DNA from: HRBIN30 sp964534275
GTDB lineage: Bacteria; Desulfobacterota; Binatia; HRBIN30
NCBI GenBank assembly: GCA_964534275.1
Contig: CAZHQG010000014.1
Location: forward strand, 40,117-104,116
Direction of reading: 5' to 3'
Length of the DNA stretch: 64,000 nucleotides
Part shown: positions 52,782 through 60,918 of the stretch, one piece after another
How positions within the stretch are numbered: the first letter of the stretch is position 1
How the letters are laid out: each line of letters opens with the position of its first letter
Program-made: the position numbers and the translations under genes
The notes under the pieces: model-generated
The model's input: only the letters and a program-made list of their open reading frames with translations
Database searches by the model: none
What the model was told of the DNA's origin: nothing

Positions 52782-53567
52782 TCACCCAGACGCGCGCGCT
52801 GTCTGCGCGCGTTCGCGGCTCACTTGCTCTGCTGGCTTCTCGAACACAGCCAAAAGGTCCGCTTTCAGGAATTCGAGCGAAGGCCGATCGATGAGTCGTT
52901 CGAACAATAGCGACAAGATATACAACGGTTTCACGAAACCAAACGAGTGGGCCAGGCCATGCCTAGTAAGGCGCACGGCGCGGAACCCCGCCTGATCGCC
53001 AAGAGATCGCAGCGCAGTGGCCGTGTTCGCACGATACCACGTAGGGAACACATCGTCTTCGAAGCTCCGCCATTCACGGCGATTCAGGAAGAACGTCAGG
53101 CGCTTGTACGCGAGGTGGAACCAATGGGGGGTTAGGCGGGCAACGATCATGCCGTAGTTCCACTTGTTCGGAGTGAACACCACAAAGCGCCCTCCCGGTG
53201 CACTCACCCGGGCGACTTCCGCAAAGACTTGCTCGGGGTGTTCCAAGTGCTCCGCTACCATGGACGCGGTCACCAAATTGAACGTCCCAGAGCGAAACGG
53301 CAGCGCAGCAGCATCGCAAAGGACCAAGTGCCGCAACGTTTCATGTCGCCGCAAATGGGGATCCCGGTCGCAACCAACGATCAAACGCGCTCGCCGCGAA
53401 AGCTCCTCGTTCAACGCGCTGTTGCCGGTCAATCTCCGCCCGCAACCGATGTCCAACCAAACGGTGTCGCGCTGCACGAGCTCGTCGAGCACCGCTTCGT
53501 ACGCCCGCTTTGGCGACTGGTACTGCGGGTAGTACTTCCGAATCAAAGCAGCATTCCGTCCGTGCAT
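52782..53567 (-). CDS. Class I SAM-dependent methyltransferase
   Basis: This 261-residue protein has a Methyltransf_11-like core. TVWLDIGCGRRLTGN is motif I, RLIVGCDRDPHLRRHETLRH follows, and LVLCDAAALPFRSGTFNLVT with MVAEHLEHPEQVFAEVARVS is motif II/III, ahead of GGRFVVFTPNKWNYGMIVAR. The C-terminal hydrophobic helices (FVKPLYILSLLFERL) may touch the membrane. Lipid or glycan-related methylation would fit but the substrate is unknown. Start at the ATG at 53565-53567. Confidence 0.85.
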   Translation of the reverse strand: MHGRNAALIRKYYPQYQSPKRAYEAVLDELVQRDTVWLDIGCGRRLTGNSALNEELSRRARLIVGCDRDPHLRRHETLRHLVLCDAAALPFRSGTFNLVTASMVAEHLEHPEQVFAEVARVSAPGGRFVVFTPNKWNYGMIVARLTPHWFHLAYKRLTFFLNRREWRSFEDDVFPTWYRANTATALRSLGDQAGFRAVRLTRHGLAHSFGFVKPLYILSLLFERLIDRPSLEFLKADLLAVFEKPAEQVSRERAQTARASG

Positions 53568-53968
53568 CCCTGGTCCTTTGCCCGCACACTTGCGCTCCAA
53601 CCTCCGCGCTCGCGCAACGAATGCGAGCGAGGGTACCTACCGGCTACTGCTTTTCCTTGCAAGCGAGTATTGCGCTCATCGCCCTGACCTCCAGAAAACA
53701 CGCCTCCCTGTCGCGGAAGAGCCGCCACCAACCTCGCTGAGTTCCCGGCGCGCTGCCGCAAACCGTCGTGCATTCCGGTGGTCTCGCCCACGCGCTCGCG
53801 CATTCCACACTCGGAGCCCCAGCCGGCTACTCCCTGACCGCACCTGCTTCCCGGATTCCGTGGCCAGGATCGCCCGCGACGCTGCGGAGAACCCGCGTCG
53901 GGCCGACGAACAGGCTCCCCAGTGCACGATCCGTTGGGAACGCGTCGGACTGCGAGAGTACCACCGTG

Positions 53969-54469
53969 TCAGGCGCTACCACGCGGCTGGACTGGCTGCT
54001 GCAAGCGCTGGCGCAATCGGTGGAGAAACTCGCGTTGCGCGGGAATCATCAATGCTTCTGCCTTTTCCAGCGGATAAAACCGGCAGCTATCGACCTCTGT
54101 GGCGTCGGCAAACCGGCAGCGGCCTCGCTCATCGATTGCCGCCTCGCTTGCCGGATCGACCGTGGCCCAAAAGGCGTGCACGACTTTCCCGGATTGCTGG
54201 CGCACGGTTCCCAGGTCTTCCCGGATCTGCACGATCAGTCCGGTTTCCTCTCGGGTTTCTCGCAGCGCGGTCTCCTCGGGAGTTTCTCCAGGTTCCACCT
54301 CCCCCTTGGGAATGCCGAACAGCGGCTTCCGAAACGTCGCACCACGAGGATGGACCAACAACACCTCCGTCACCCCATCCCGCACCCGCGTGACAAGGCA
54401 GCCCGCCGAGATCGGTGGAGAAGAGCGGCCAACGGCGCCCTTAGCGCTCTTCTCCTTCTTCGACGGCAT
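53969..54469 (-). CDS. Nudix hydrolase
   Basis: This 166-residue protein has the Nudix box GEVEPGETPEETALRETREE followed by TGL, which fits the G-x5-E-x7-REUxEExGU pattern, within an alpha/beta fold (ISAGCLVTRVRDGVTEVLLV, VVHAFWATVDPA). Family members cleave nucleoside diphosphates linked to another group, such as diadenosine polyphosphates; the likely substrate here is in the Ap4A or NTP class. Start at the ATG at 54467-54469, which overlaps the end of the glycosidase gene by 29 bp, so the two are likely co-transcribed. Confidence 0.92.
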   Translation of the reverse strand: MPSKKEKSAKGAVGRSSPPISAGCLVTRVRDGVTEVLLVHPRGATFRKPLFGIPKGEVEPGETPEETALRETREETGLIVQIREDLGTVRQQSGKVVHAFWATVDPASEAAIDERGRCRFADATEVDSCRFYPLEKAEALMIPAQREFLHRLRQRLQQPVQPRGSA

Positions 54470-55790
54470 TGTTTTGCCCAACCGACGCAAAGAAATACCC
54501 GCTGTCCTTGATGATCCGTTGCTGCGTCGCGTAGTCCACGTACACGATTCCAAAACGCTGTGTGTAGCCAAACGTCCACTCGAAATTATCGAGCAGCGAC
54601 CAACAAAAGTACCCCTTCAGCGGCACTCCGGCTTGGATCGCCCGCGCGGCGCGCAGCAAATGCGCACGCAGGTAAGCCACCCGCTCCGAGTCGGCTACGC
54701 GGCCTTGCTCCACCACGTCCGGGTAAGAGGCCCCGTTTTCCGTGATGAAAATTGCTGGCGGCGCGTAATCGCGAGCGATCCGTACGAGGGAATCGTACAG
54801 GTGGTCTGGGTACACCTCCCACCCCATGGCCGTGTGCGGCCGACCGCTTTGCGGAACTTGAACCGCTCCGATCAGGGGCACGGCCGGATCAGCCCGTACG
54901 ACGGCCCGTGTGTAACTGTTGTGACCAAAGAAATCGCTCCGTTCACTCAAAATCGCCTCGTCCTCAGGCCTCATCTCGGGAACGAGCGGTCCAAGCAGGT
55001 CCCATGCTTCCGCCGGATAGCGTCCCTTCCAGCTAGGTTCCCAAAACCAGCGGTTGACCAGTGTATCCCACCGCTTCGCTGCCTCGACATCTTCGGGCGC
55101 TGTGCTCGACGGGTACACAGGCAACGAGACGTGCGTGATGCCGACCGGGGTGCTGGAGCACTGGGATCGAAGCGCTCGCACCGCGAGGCCGTGAGCAAGA
55201 TTGAGATGATGCGACACTTGTGCTGCGGCTTTGGGATCTTGCTTGGCGGGTGGGTGCAGCCCCAACAAGTATCCAGCAACCACCACAGACAACGGCTCGT
55301 TCAGTGTGATCCAGGCGTGTACGCGGTCGCCAATCCGCCGCGCGACGATCGCCGCAAACTCGGCAAACGCCTCGGCTGTAGTTCGGTTTTCCCATCCGCC
55401 TTGTTCCTGCAACGCTTGCGGAAGGTCCCAGTGGTAGAGCGTCACGAACGGACGAATCCTGTGCTGGCACAACGCGTCCACGAGACGATCGTAAAAGTCC
55501 AACCCGCGCGGATTGACTTCGCCCACGCCTCGCGGCAGGACCCGCGGCCACGAAATCGAAAAGCGATACGCGCCGAGCCCTAAACGCGCGAGGAGCTCGA
55601 CATCTTCACGGTACCGATGGTAGTGATCACAAGCCACGTCGCCCGTGCTGCCATCGAGGATTTTGTTCGGGCTGTGCGTAAACACATCCCAGATCGACGG
55701 GCCTTTTCCGTCTTCGTCCCACGCTCCTTCGATTTGATACGCCGACGTTGCCGCGCCCCAGAGAAACCCTTCAGGAAAACGTACGGACAC
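54441..55790 (-). CDS. Beta-glucosidase, glycoside hydrolase family 1
   Basis: This 449-residue cytoplasmic enzyme has the GH1 hallmarks: FPEGFLWGAATSAYQIEGAW at the N-terminus, acid/base Glu165 in TLNEP, nucleophile Glu351 in FITENGASY, and the aglycone-site segment YFCWSLLDNFEWTFGYTQRF. It retains sugar configuration while releasing glucose from beta-glucosides. I start at the GTG at 55788-55790, with GGAGGG upstream; this gives the usual family length. No transporter for a glucoside is nearby. It comes 22 bp after the DciA-like gene. Confidence 0.95.
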   Translation of the reverse strand: MSVRFPEGFLWGAATSAYQIEGAWDEDGKGPSIWDVFTHSPNKILDGSTGDVACDHYHRYREDVELLARLGLGAYRFSISWPRVLPRGVGEVNPRGLDFYDRLVDALCQHRIRPFVTLYHWDLPQALQEQGGWENRTTAEAFAEFAAIVARRIGDRVHAWITLNEPLSVVVAGYLLGLHPPAKQDPKAAAQVSHHLNLAHGLAVRALRSQCSSTPVGITHVSLPVYPSSTAPEDVEAAKRWDTLVNRWFWEPSWKGRYPAEAWDLLGPLVPEMRPEDEAILSERSDFFGHNSYTRAVVRADPAVPLIGAVQVPQSGRPHTAMGWEVYPDHLYDSLVRIARDYAPPAIFITENGASYPDVVEQGRVADSERVAYLRAHLLRAARAIQAGVPLKGYFCWSLLDNFEWTFGYTQRFGIVYVDYATQQRIIKDSGYFFASVGQNNAVEEGEER

Positions 55791-55812
55791 CGGACACCCT
55801 CCATCGTGGTCG

Positions 55813-56349
55813 TTACTCTTCGCTCTTCGCCTCGCCGGGCTGTGGCGGCGCCGGCACCTCGCCTGTACTCCCTGCACGCTGTTGCCGACGCCTGCGAGCC
55901 TCGATCAGGCGCCGAAAGGCCTCCGCGAGCCTCGGATCGCTCACACTGGCAAGAGCCTCGCTGTCATCCCACTCCTCCAACGGCGGCTGCGGTTGGGGCG
56001 GCGGGGGGCTCGTAGCTGGTTTGCGTTTCACCGCCGGCGCCCGGCGCAGCACGAACGCGAGGTCGCGCACCCGCTGGTCGTCGAGGTACGCCTGAATCCG
56101 CGCCAGCAATTCGGGTTTCAAGAATTCCATCTCCTGCCGCCACGCTGTCGTTGCCACGGCCAGTACCAACACGCCGTTTCGAAACTCCACCGGCTGAACT
56201 CGTTCCGCGAAGCGCTCGCCCACTACCCGTTCCCAGTCCACCCAAAGGCGGTAGACCTCCAGGTCTTGCCCTGCGTCCATCCGCCGCAAAATGGCCCGGA
56301 GTGCCCCTGCCAGGGAGCGAAACGGGGATTCATCCTCTCGACTGGCCAT
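55813..56349 (-). CDS. DciA-like (DUF721) helicase-loading family protein
   Basis: This 178-residue protein shows the DUF721 core: VYRLWVDWERVVGERFAERV, NGVLVLAVATTAWRQEMEFL and PELLARIQAYLDDQRVRDLA. A Pro-rich linker and charged C-terminal helix follow. DciA is the common bacterial loader for the replicative helicase DnaB, so this may be the loader in this lineage. The divergent nrdJ promoter lies upstream, and the two share about 245 bp. Confidence 0.87.
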   Translation of the reverse strand: MASREDESPFRSLAGALRAILRRMDAGQDLEVYRLWVDWERVVGERFAERVQPVEFRNGVLVLAVATTAWRQEMEFLKPELLARIQAYLDDQRVRDLAFVLRRAPAVKRKPATSPPPPQPQPPLEEWDDSEALASVSDPRLAEAFRRLIEARRRRQQRAGSTGEVPAPPQPGEAKSEE

Positions 56350-56503
56350 CGCCTAGCCCTTGTACCCCGTTCGCCTCGAGCAAGCTAGTGCTGGAGCCCC
56401 TCCACAACGCGCGGGCGCCGTTCCTGCAGCCACGCCTTCCCACTCGCATGGCGATCCAAATGTCCGCCGGTTTCCCAGCATTGTGGCGGTATTTCCGCAA
56501 AGC

Positions 56504-56558
56504 TTGACAACCACAACATCTTGTGGAATACGCTTGCGCCCGCCACAATAGGTTGCGC
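56504..56558 (+). promoter_or_regulatory. nrdJ promoter with tandem NrdR boxes
   Basis: TTGACA at 56504-56509 is a good -35, with a TACGCT-like -10 at 56529-56534 (or AATACG two bases earlier, at 17-bp spacing). The palindrome CCACAACATCTTGTGG at 56511-56526 fits the NrdR box. A second related box, CCACAATAGGTTGCGC, starts 32 bp downstream at 56543-56558, that is three helical turns. Overlap with the promoter core suits repression by NrdR when dATP is high. Confidence 0.8.
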
Positions 56559-56595
56559 GAGAGAAGAGACGGAGAAGCGGAGAGGAGAGCAGCAA

Positions 56596-59340
56596 ATGGC
56601 AAACGGAACGCACAAGCGCAAGCGCGAACGAGTAGAGGCTCTGACACTCGGGTCTACACGGCCCGCCGGGAAGGGTGGGCTCCATGTGCGGCGGTACTTC
56701 ACGCAGCCGGGCGTGGATCCGTTCGACTGCGTCGAGTGGGAACTTCGCAAGGCGGTGATCACCGGAGAAAAGGGGGAAGTTGTATTCGAGCAGGACAACG
56801 TGGAGATTCCGCGCTCCTGGTCGCAGCTGGCAACGAGCGTGGTCGTCTCCAAGTACTTTCGTGGCCCGCTCGGCAGCCCGGAGCGGGAGCGGAGTGTACG
56901 CCAACTGATTGGCCGCGTGGTGCGCACACTGACCGCTTGGGGCCGGGAACAGGGCTACTTTGCCACAGAGGCAGACGCGGAAGCGTTTTCCGCCGAACTC
57001 ACGCATCTGCTGCTCGAGCAGAAGATGGCCTTTAACAGCCCGGTGTGGTTCAACGTCGGGATCGAGGAGCGCCCACAGTGCTCAGCATGCTTCATCCTGT
57101 CGGTGGAAGACACGATGGAGTCCATCCTCAACTGGTACCGTAACGAGGGAATTATCTTCAAAGGTGGTTCGGGTTCGGGCGTGAACCTGTCGCGCATCCG
57201 TTCTTCGAAAGAAAAACTCGCCGGAGGTGGCACCGCTTCAGGTCCCGTGTCCTTCATGAAAGCGGCCGATGCCTCGGCGGGAGTGATCAAGTCGGGCGGC
57301 AAAACTCGGCGCGCGGCCAAAATGGTGGTGCTGAACATCGACCACCCGGATATCGTGGAGTTCATTCGCTGCAAAGAGGAAGAGGAAAAAAAGGCCTGGG
57401 CACTCATTGACGCCGGCTACGACGGCTCGCTGGATGGTCCCGCTTACAGTTCGGTCTTCTTCCAAAATGCCAACAACTCCGTGCGTGTGCCGGACGCCTT
57501 CATGCGCGCGGTCGAGAACGATGGCGTGTGGCACACGCGTTACGTCCTGACCGGTGAAGTGTGCGAAGAGTTCCGGGCACGCGATTTGTTCCGGATGATT
57601 GCCGAAGCTGCATGGGTGTGCGGGGACCCGGGGATGCAATTCGATACGACCATCAACGATTGGCACACGTGCCCCAACGCTGGCCGCATCAACGCTTCCA
57701 ATCCTTGCTCCGAGTACATGCACTTGGACAACTCGGCCTGCAACCTAGCGTCGTTGAACCTGATGAAGTTTGTCGACGACGCGGGAAACTTCGATACCGA
57801 GGCGTTCCGCCACGCAGTCGACATCACCATCCTCGCGCAGGACATCATTGTCGACCATTCGAGCTATCCCACCCCGGAGATCGAACAAAACGCGCGGCGC
57901 TACCGGCAACTCGGCCTCGGCTATGCCAACCTCGGCGCACTGCTGATGTCGCTCGGGCTCCCGTACGACTCCGAGGCCGGGCGGCAGTACGCTGCTGCAG
58001 TGACTGCCCTCATGTGCGGCGAGGCGTACCTGCAATCGTGCCGCATCGCTGCAGCCATGGGGCCGTTCGACGGCTTCGCGGCCGACCGTGACGGGATGCT
58101 ACGAGTGCTCCGTAAACATGCCGGCTATGCACACAAACTCGACCCGAGTTTCATTCCGCTCGACTTGCTCAAAGCGGCTCGGAGCGTGTGGGACGAGGTA
58201 GTCGACACGAGCCAAACCACGGGCGTACGCAACTCCCAGGTCACCGTGCTCGCACCCACCGGTACGATCGCATTCATGATGGATTGCGACACCACCGGAG
58301 TGGAGCCCGACATCGCGCTGGTCAAATACAAGAAGCTCGTTGGCGGAGGGATGCTGAAAATCGTGAACTCCACCGTGCCGCGAGCACTGAAGCGCCTGGG
58401 GTACGAATCGCACGAAATCCAGCAAATCATCGAGTACATCGACGAGAACGACACGATCGAAGGCGCGCCTGGTCTGCGTGAAGAACACCTGCCGGTGTTC
58501 GACTGTGCGTTCAAACCCGCCCGCGGAAGCCGCTCGATCCATTACATGGGCCACTTGCGCATGATGGGCGCCGTGCAGCCGTTCATCTCGGGAGCCATTT
58601 CCAAAACCATCAACATGCCGAATTCGGCCACCGTGGAAGACATCATGGACGCCTACATGGCGGCGTGGCGCTTGGGACTCAAAGCGGTCGCCATTTATCG
58701 CGACGGCTGCAAACGCACCCAACCTCTGAACACCTCTCGCACTGCGAACAAAGAAACCACGCCGGAGTTTCGTCCCGTTCGGCGCCGTCTTCCGAACGAC
58801 TGCCAGTCGATCCGCCACAAGTTCGATATCGCGGGGCACGAGGGCTACATCCACGTGGGCCTGTACGAAGACGGCAAACCGGGCGAGATTTTCATCAAGA
58901 TTGCCAAGGAAGGCAGCACTGTGTCGGGGTTGATGGATACGATCGGCATCCTCACGTCCATGGCCTTGCAGTACGGGGTGCCCCTGGAGGTGTTGGTGGA
59001 CAAGTTCAGCCATGTGCGCTTCGAACCGTCAGGGTTCACGAAAAACCCAGACATCCCGTTCGCGAAGTCGTTGATCGACTATATCTTCCGTTTCCTAGGC
59101 TCCCGTTTCTTGAGCCCCGAGCAGCGCAGCCAAATGGGCATCGTCCTGACCCCAGAGGCGGCTCCAGCGGACAGTGGAAGCGCAACGCACACAGAACACA
59201 GCCACGCTCCGGCTGTGGCAGCACTGGGCTTCAGCCCGCAAGCTGACGCCCCGAGTTGCCACGACTGCGGTGCCATCATGGTGCGCAACGGCAGTTGCTA
59301 CAAGTGCATGAACTGCGGGGCGACCAGCGGATGTTCCTGA
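56596..59340 (+). CDS. nrdJ: Vitamin B12-dependent ribonucleotide reductase, class II
   Basis: This 914-residue enzyme turns ribonucleotides into deoxyribonucleotides using adenosylcobalamin, in air or without it. The active site includes NSPVWFNVGIEERPQCSACF with the redox Cys, then NPCSEYMHLDNSACNLASLN and VAIYRDGCKRTQPL. The C-terminal zinc module reads CHDCGAIMVRNGSCYKCMNC, as in NrdJ of this length. I start at the ATG at 56596 with GAGAGGAGAGCAG upstream. NrdR sites in the promoter imply control by dNTP supply, and no cobalamin riboswitch is seen. The gene ends before a strong terminator. Confidence 0.96.
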   Translation: MANGTHKRKRERVEALTLGSTRPAGKGGLHVRRYFTQPGVDPFDCVEWELRKAVITGEKGEVVFEQDNVEIPRSWSQLATSVVVSKYFRGPLGSPERERSVRQLIGRVVRTLTAWGREQGYFATEADAEAFSAELTHLLLEQKMAFNSPVWFNVGIEERPQCSACFILSVEDTMESILNWYRNEGIIFKGGSGSGVNLSRIRSSKEKLAGGGTASGPVSFMKAADASAGVIKSGGKTRRAAKMVVLNIDHPDIVEFIRCKEEEEKKAWALIDAGYDGSLDGPAYSSVFFQNANNSVRVPDAFMRAVENDGVWHTRYVLTGEVCEEFRARDLFRMIAEAAWVCGDPGMQFDTTINDWHTCPNAGRINASNPCSEYMHLDNSACNLASLNLMKFVDDAGNFDTEAFRHAVDITILAQDIIVDHSSYPTPEIEQNARRYRQLGLGYANLGALLMSLGLPYDSEAGRQYAAAVTALMCGEAYLQSCRIAAAMGPFDGFAADRDGMLRVLRKHAGYAHKLDPSFIPLDLLKAARSVWDEVVDTSQTTGVRNSQVTVLAPTGTIAFMMDCDTTGVEPDIALVKYKKLVGGGMLKIVNSTVPRALKRLGYESHEIQQIIEYIDENDTIEGAPGLREEHLPVFDCAFKPARGSRSIHYMGHLRMMGAVQPFISGAISKTINMPNSATVEDIMDAYMAAWRLGLKAVAIYRDGCKRTQPLNTSRTANKETTPEFRPVRRRLPNDCQSIRHKFDIAGHEGYIHVGLYEDGKPGEIFIKIAKEGSTVSGLMDTIGILTSMALQYGVPLEVLVDKFSHVRFEPSGFTKNPDIPFAKSLIDYIFRFLGSRFLSPEQRSQMGIVLTPEAAPADSGSATHTEHSHAPAVAALGFSPQADAPSCHDCGAIMVRNGSCYKCMNCGATSGCS

Positions 59341-59427
59341 GAGAGCGGTATCCCCGCTTTCACACGCGAAGCGCCGGCAGCGAGTGACAACGTTGGGAGG
59401 GTGTGGGGAGCGGCCGGCCCGTGCCGG

Positions 59428-59467
59428 ATCGGGTGCCTGCCACCAGGTAGGCACCCGATGGCGTTTT
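59428..59467 (+). terminator. Rho-independent terminator of nrdJ
   Basis: A perfect 11-bp stem (ATCGGGTGCCT with AGGCACCCGAT, loop of ten bases) ends at 59459 and is followed by GGCGTTTTT, about 90 bp after the nrdJ stop. Confidence 0.88.
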
Positions 59468-59501
59468 TGCTCGGCGCATCGGCTCGCGCGGCGCTGTGCA
59501 G

Positions 59502-60143
59502 TTACTTGCTGAGCAAGCGCTCGAACAAGCTTTGCTTGTAATGGTCGATGAGCGCTTTGGCTTGCTCCGGAGACTCCCCGAGCATGAACTGCTGCACGAG
59601 AACTCCGACCAGTGTCACCAGGATCAATGCGGCCTCGCGTTCGGCATCCAGGCGATTGTCAAATACCCCACGCTGCTGCCCGTGTTGAATGATCTCCGCA
59701 AACGACTGGCGGAACGCGTGGTACAGTTCGTTCACCCTACGAAGCCCGTCCCGCCCACTTTCAGCCTGGGCGCCACGGCCGGGCAACTCGCCGCGGAGCA
59801 TCACCGACATGAAGAACCGCACCGAGTACACGTGGTCGTTCACAAAGTTATAAAAGGAATCCACCAACTGGGCGATTTGCTGCGGCTCGTCCAAGCCCGC
59901 AATTTCCTGGCGATCGATGTGGTAGGGTTCCAAGTTTTTCCGCAAGGCACTGAGGTACAGTTGGTCTTTGTTGTCGAAGTGCCAAAAAATGAGGGCCTTG
60001 CTGACTTTTGCTTCTCGCGCCACCTCGGCCAGCGACGTCGACTCGTACCCCCGCTCAGCGAACAGACGGGCTGCTGCCGCCAAGATCTTCTCGCGCGTCC
60101 CTTGTAACTCTTCCGGTGGATGCCCCGCACCCTCGTCGGTCAT
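59502..60143 (-). CDS. TetR-family transcriptional regulator
   Basis: This 213-residue protein has an N-terminal helix-turn-helix domain at about 15-62 (REKILAAAARLFAERGYEST, SLAEVAREAKVSKALIFWHF) and a helical ligand-binding part (FYNFVNDHVYSVRFFMSVML). It resembles AcrR/FadR-type repressors of lipid or efflux genes. The ligand and target are unknown. Neighbours are nrdJ (convergent) and lspA/ileS on the same strand, but the 283-bp gap upstream has no feature I can name. Confidence 0.92.
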   Translation of the reverse strand: MTDEGAGHPPEELQGTREKILAAAARLFAERGYESTSLAEVAREAKVSKALIFWHFDNKDQLYLSALRKNLEPYHIDRQEIAGLDEPQQIAQLVDSFYNFVNDHVYSVRFFMSVMLRGELPGRGAQAESGRDGLRRVNELYHAFRQSFAEIIQHGQQRGVFDNRLDAEREAALILVTLVGVLVQQFMLGESPEQAKALIDHYKQSLFERLLSK

Positions 60144-60426
60144 GCTTATCCCCTACGGAATGCTGCGCGCAGAGTCAACTTCTCCCGCCGGCTCTGCGCG
60201 AAACACGCCTCCCGCCCCCCCTCCGCCCCCCAGCCAAGCAACCAGCGTTCGTGTCCCGTGTGGGGCACGCAGCACACCATGATCTCTGCCCACCATTTGC
60301 GCTCTCCGACCCCGTGGAGACACCGCATCGCTGGCCGGACTCGAACCAAGTGCGCCTCCTCCGCCGCCAACCCACTGCGCTGCAAAGGCAACCGCGAGCG
60401 CCTGTGGCAGACGAGCCGGTTTCGAG

Positions 60427-60918
60427 TCACCCGTCGCTCGGCTTCTTCCTGTGCCCCCAGATCGATTGCCACACGAGCACGGCAACACCGATCGTTATAA
60501 AAGAATCGGCAACGTTGAACGCGGGCCAGTAATACTCCCGCCAGTGCAAGGAGATAAAATCCGTCACCGCGCCTTCGCGTGCGCGATCGATGAAATTGCC
60601 CACGGCCCCGCCCAAGACACTGCCTACCGCAAAAAGCGTGGCCAATTCTTTGGGGTCCGTGCTGCGCACGACTTGCCAGAGGAGCCCCATCGCCAGGAGG
60701 GAAACGACGATGAAAAACGGCAACCGCCACGCGTGGTCGGCGCCTGCGAGAAAGCCAAACGCTCCTCCGGTGTTTTTCACGTGCGTGAGCTCAGCAAATC
60801 CGGGTACGACTTCGATCACCGCGTGCAGTGGGATGTTGGTAACGACCAGCCACTTGGTGAACTGGTCGAGGCATACAATTGCGGTTGCCAACCCAACCAC
60901 CGAGGCGTACTTACCCAT
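60427..60918 (-). CDS. lspA: Lipoprotein signal peptidase (signal peptidase II)
   Basis: This 163-residue enzyme has four membrane helices and the aspartate pair of LspA: Asp111 in GNFIDRAREGAVTDFI and Asp138 in FNVADSFI. It cleaves the signal peptide from lipoproteins after diacylglycerol is added, which is required by the many lipobox proteins encoded in this window. Its ATG overlaps the ileS stop by eight bases, a common ileS-lspA coupling. Confidence 0.97.
   Translation of the reverse strand: MGKYASVVGLATAIVCLDQFTKWLVVTNIPLHAVIEVVPGFAELTHVKNTGGAFGFLAGADHAWRLPFFIVVSLLAMGLLWQVVRSTDPKELATLFAVGSVLGGAVGNFIDRAREGAVTDFISLHWREYYWPAFNVADSFITIGVAVLVWQSIWGHRKKPSDG

Noticed and set aside
56350..56503. 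Cobalamin riboswitch before nrdJ
   Set aside because: No B12-box-like sequence is visible, and the region is short; NrdR boxes explain control better.
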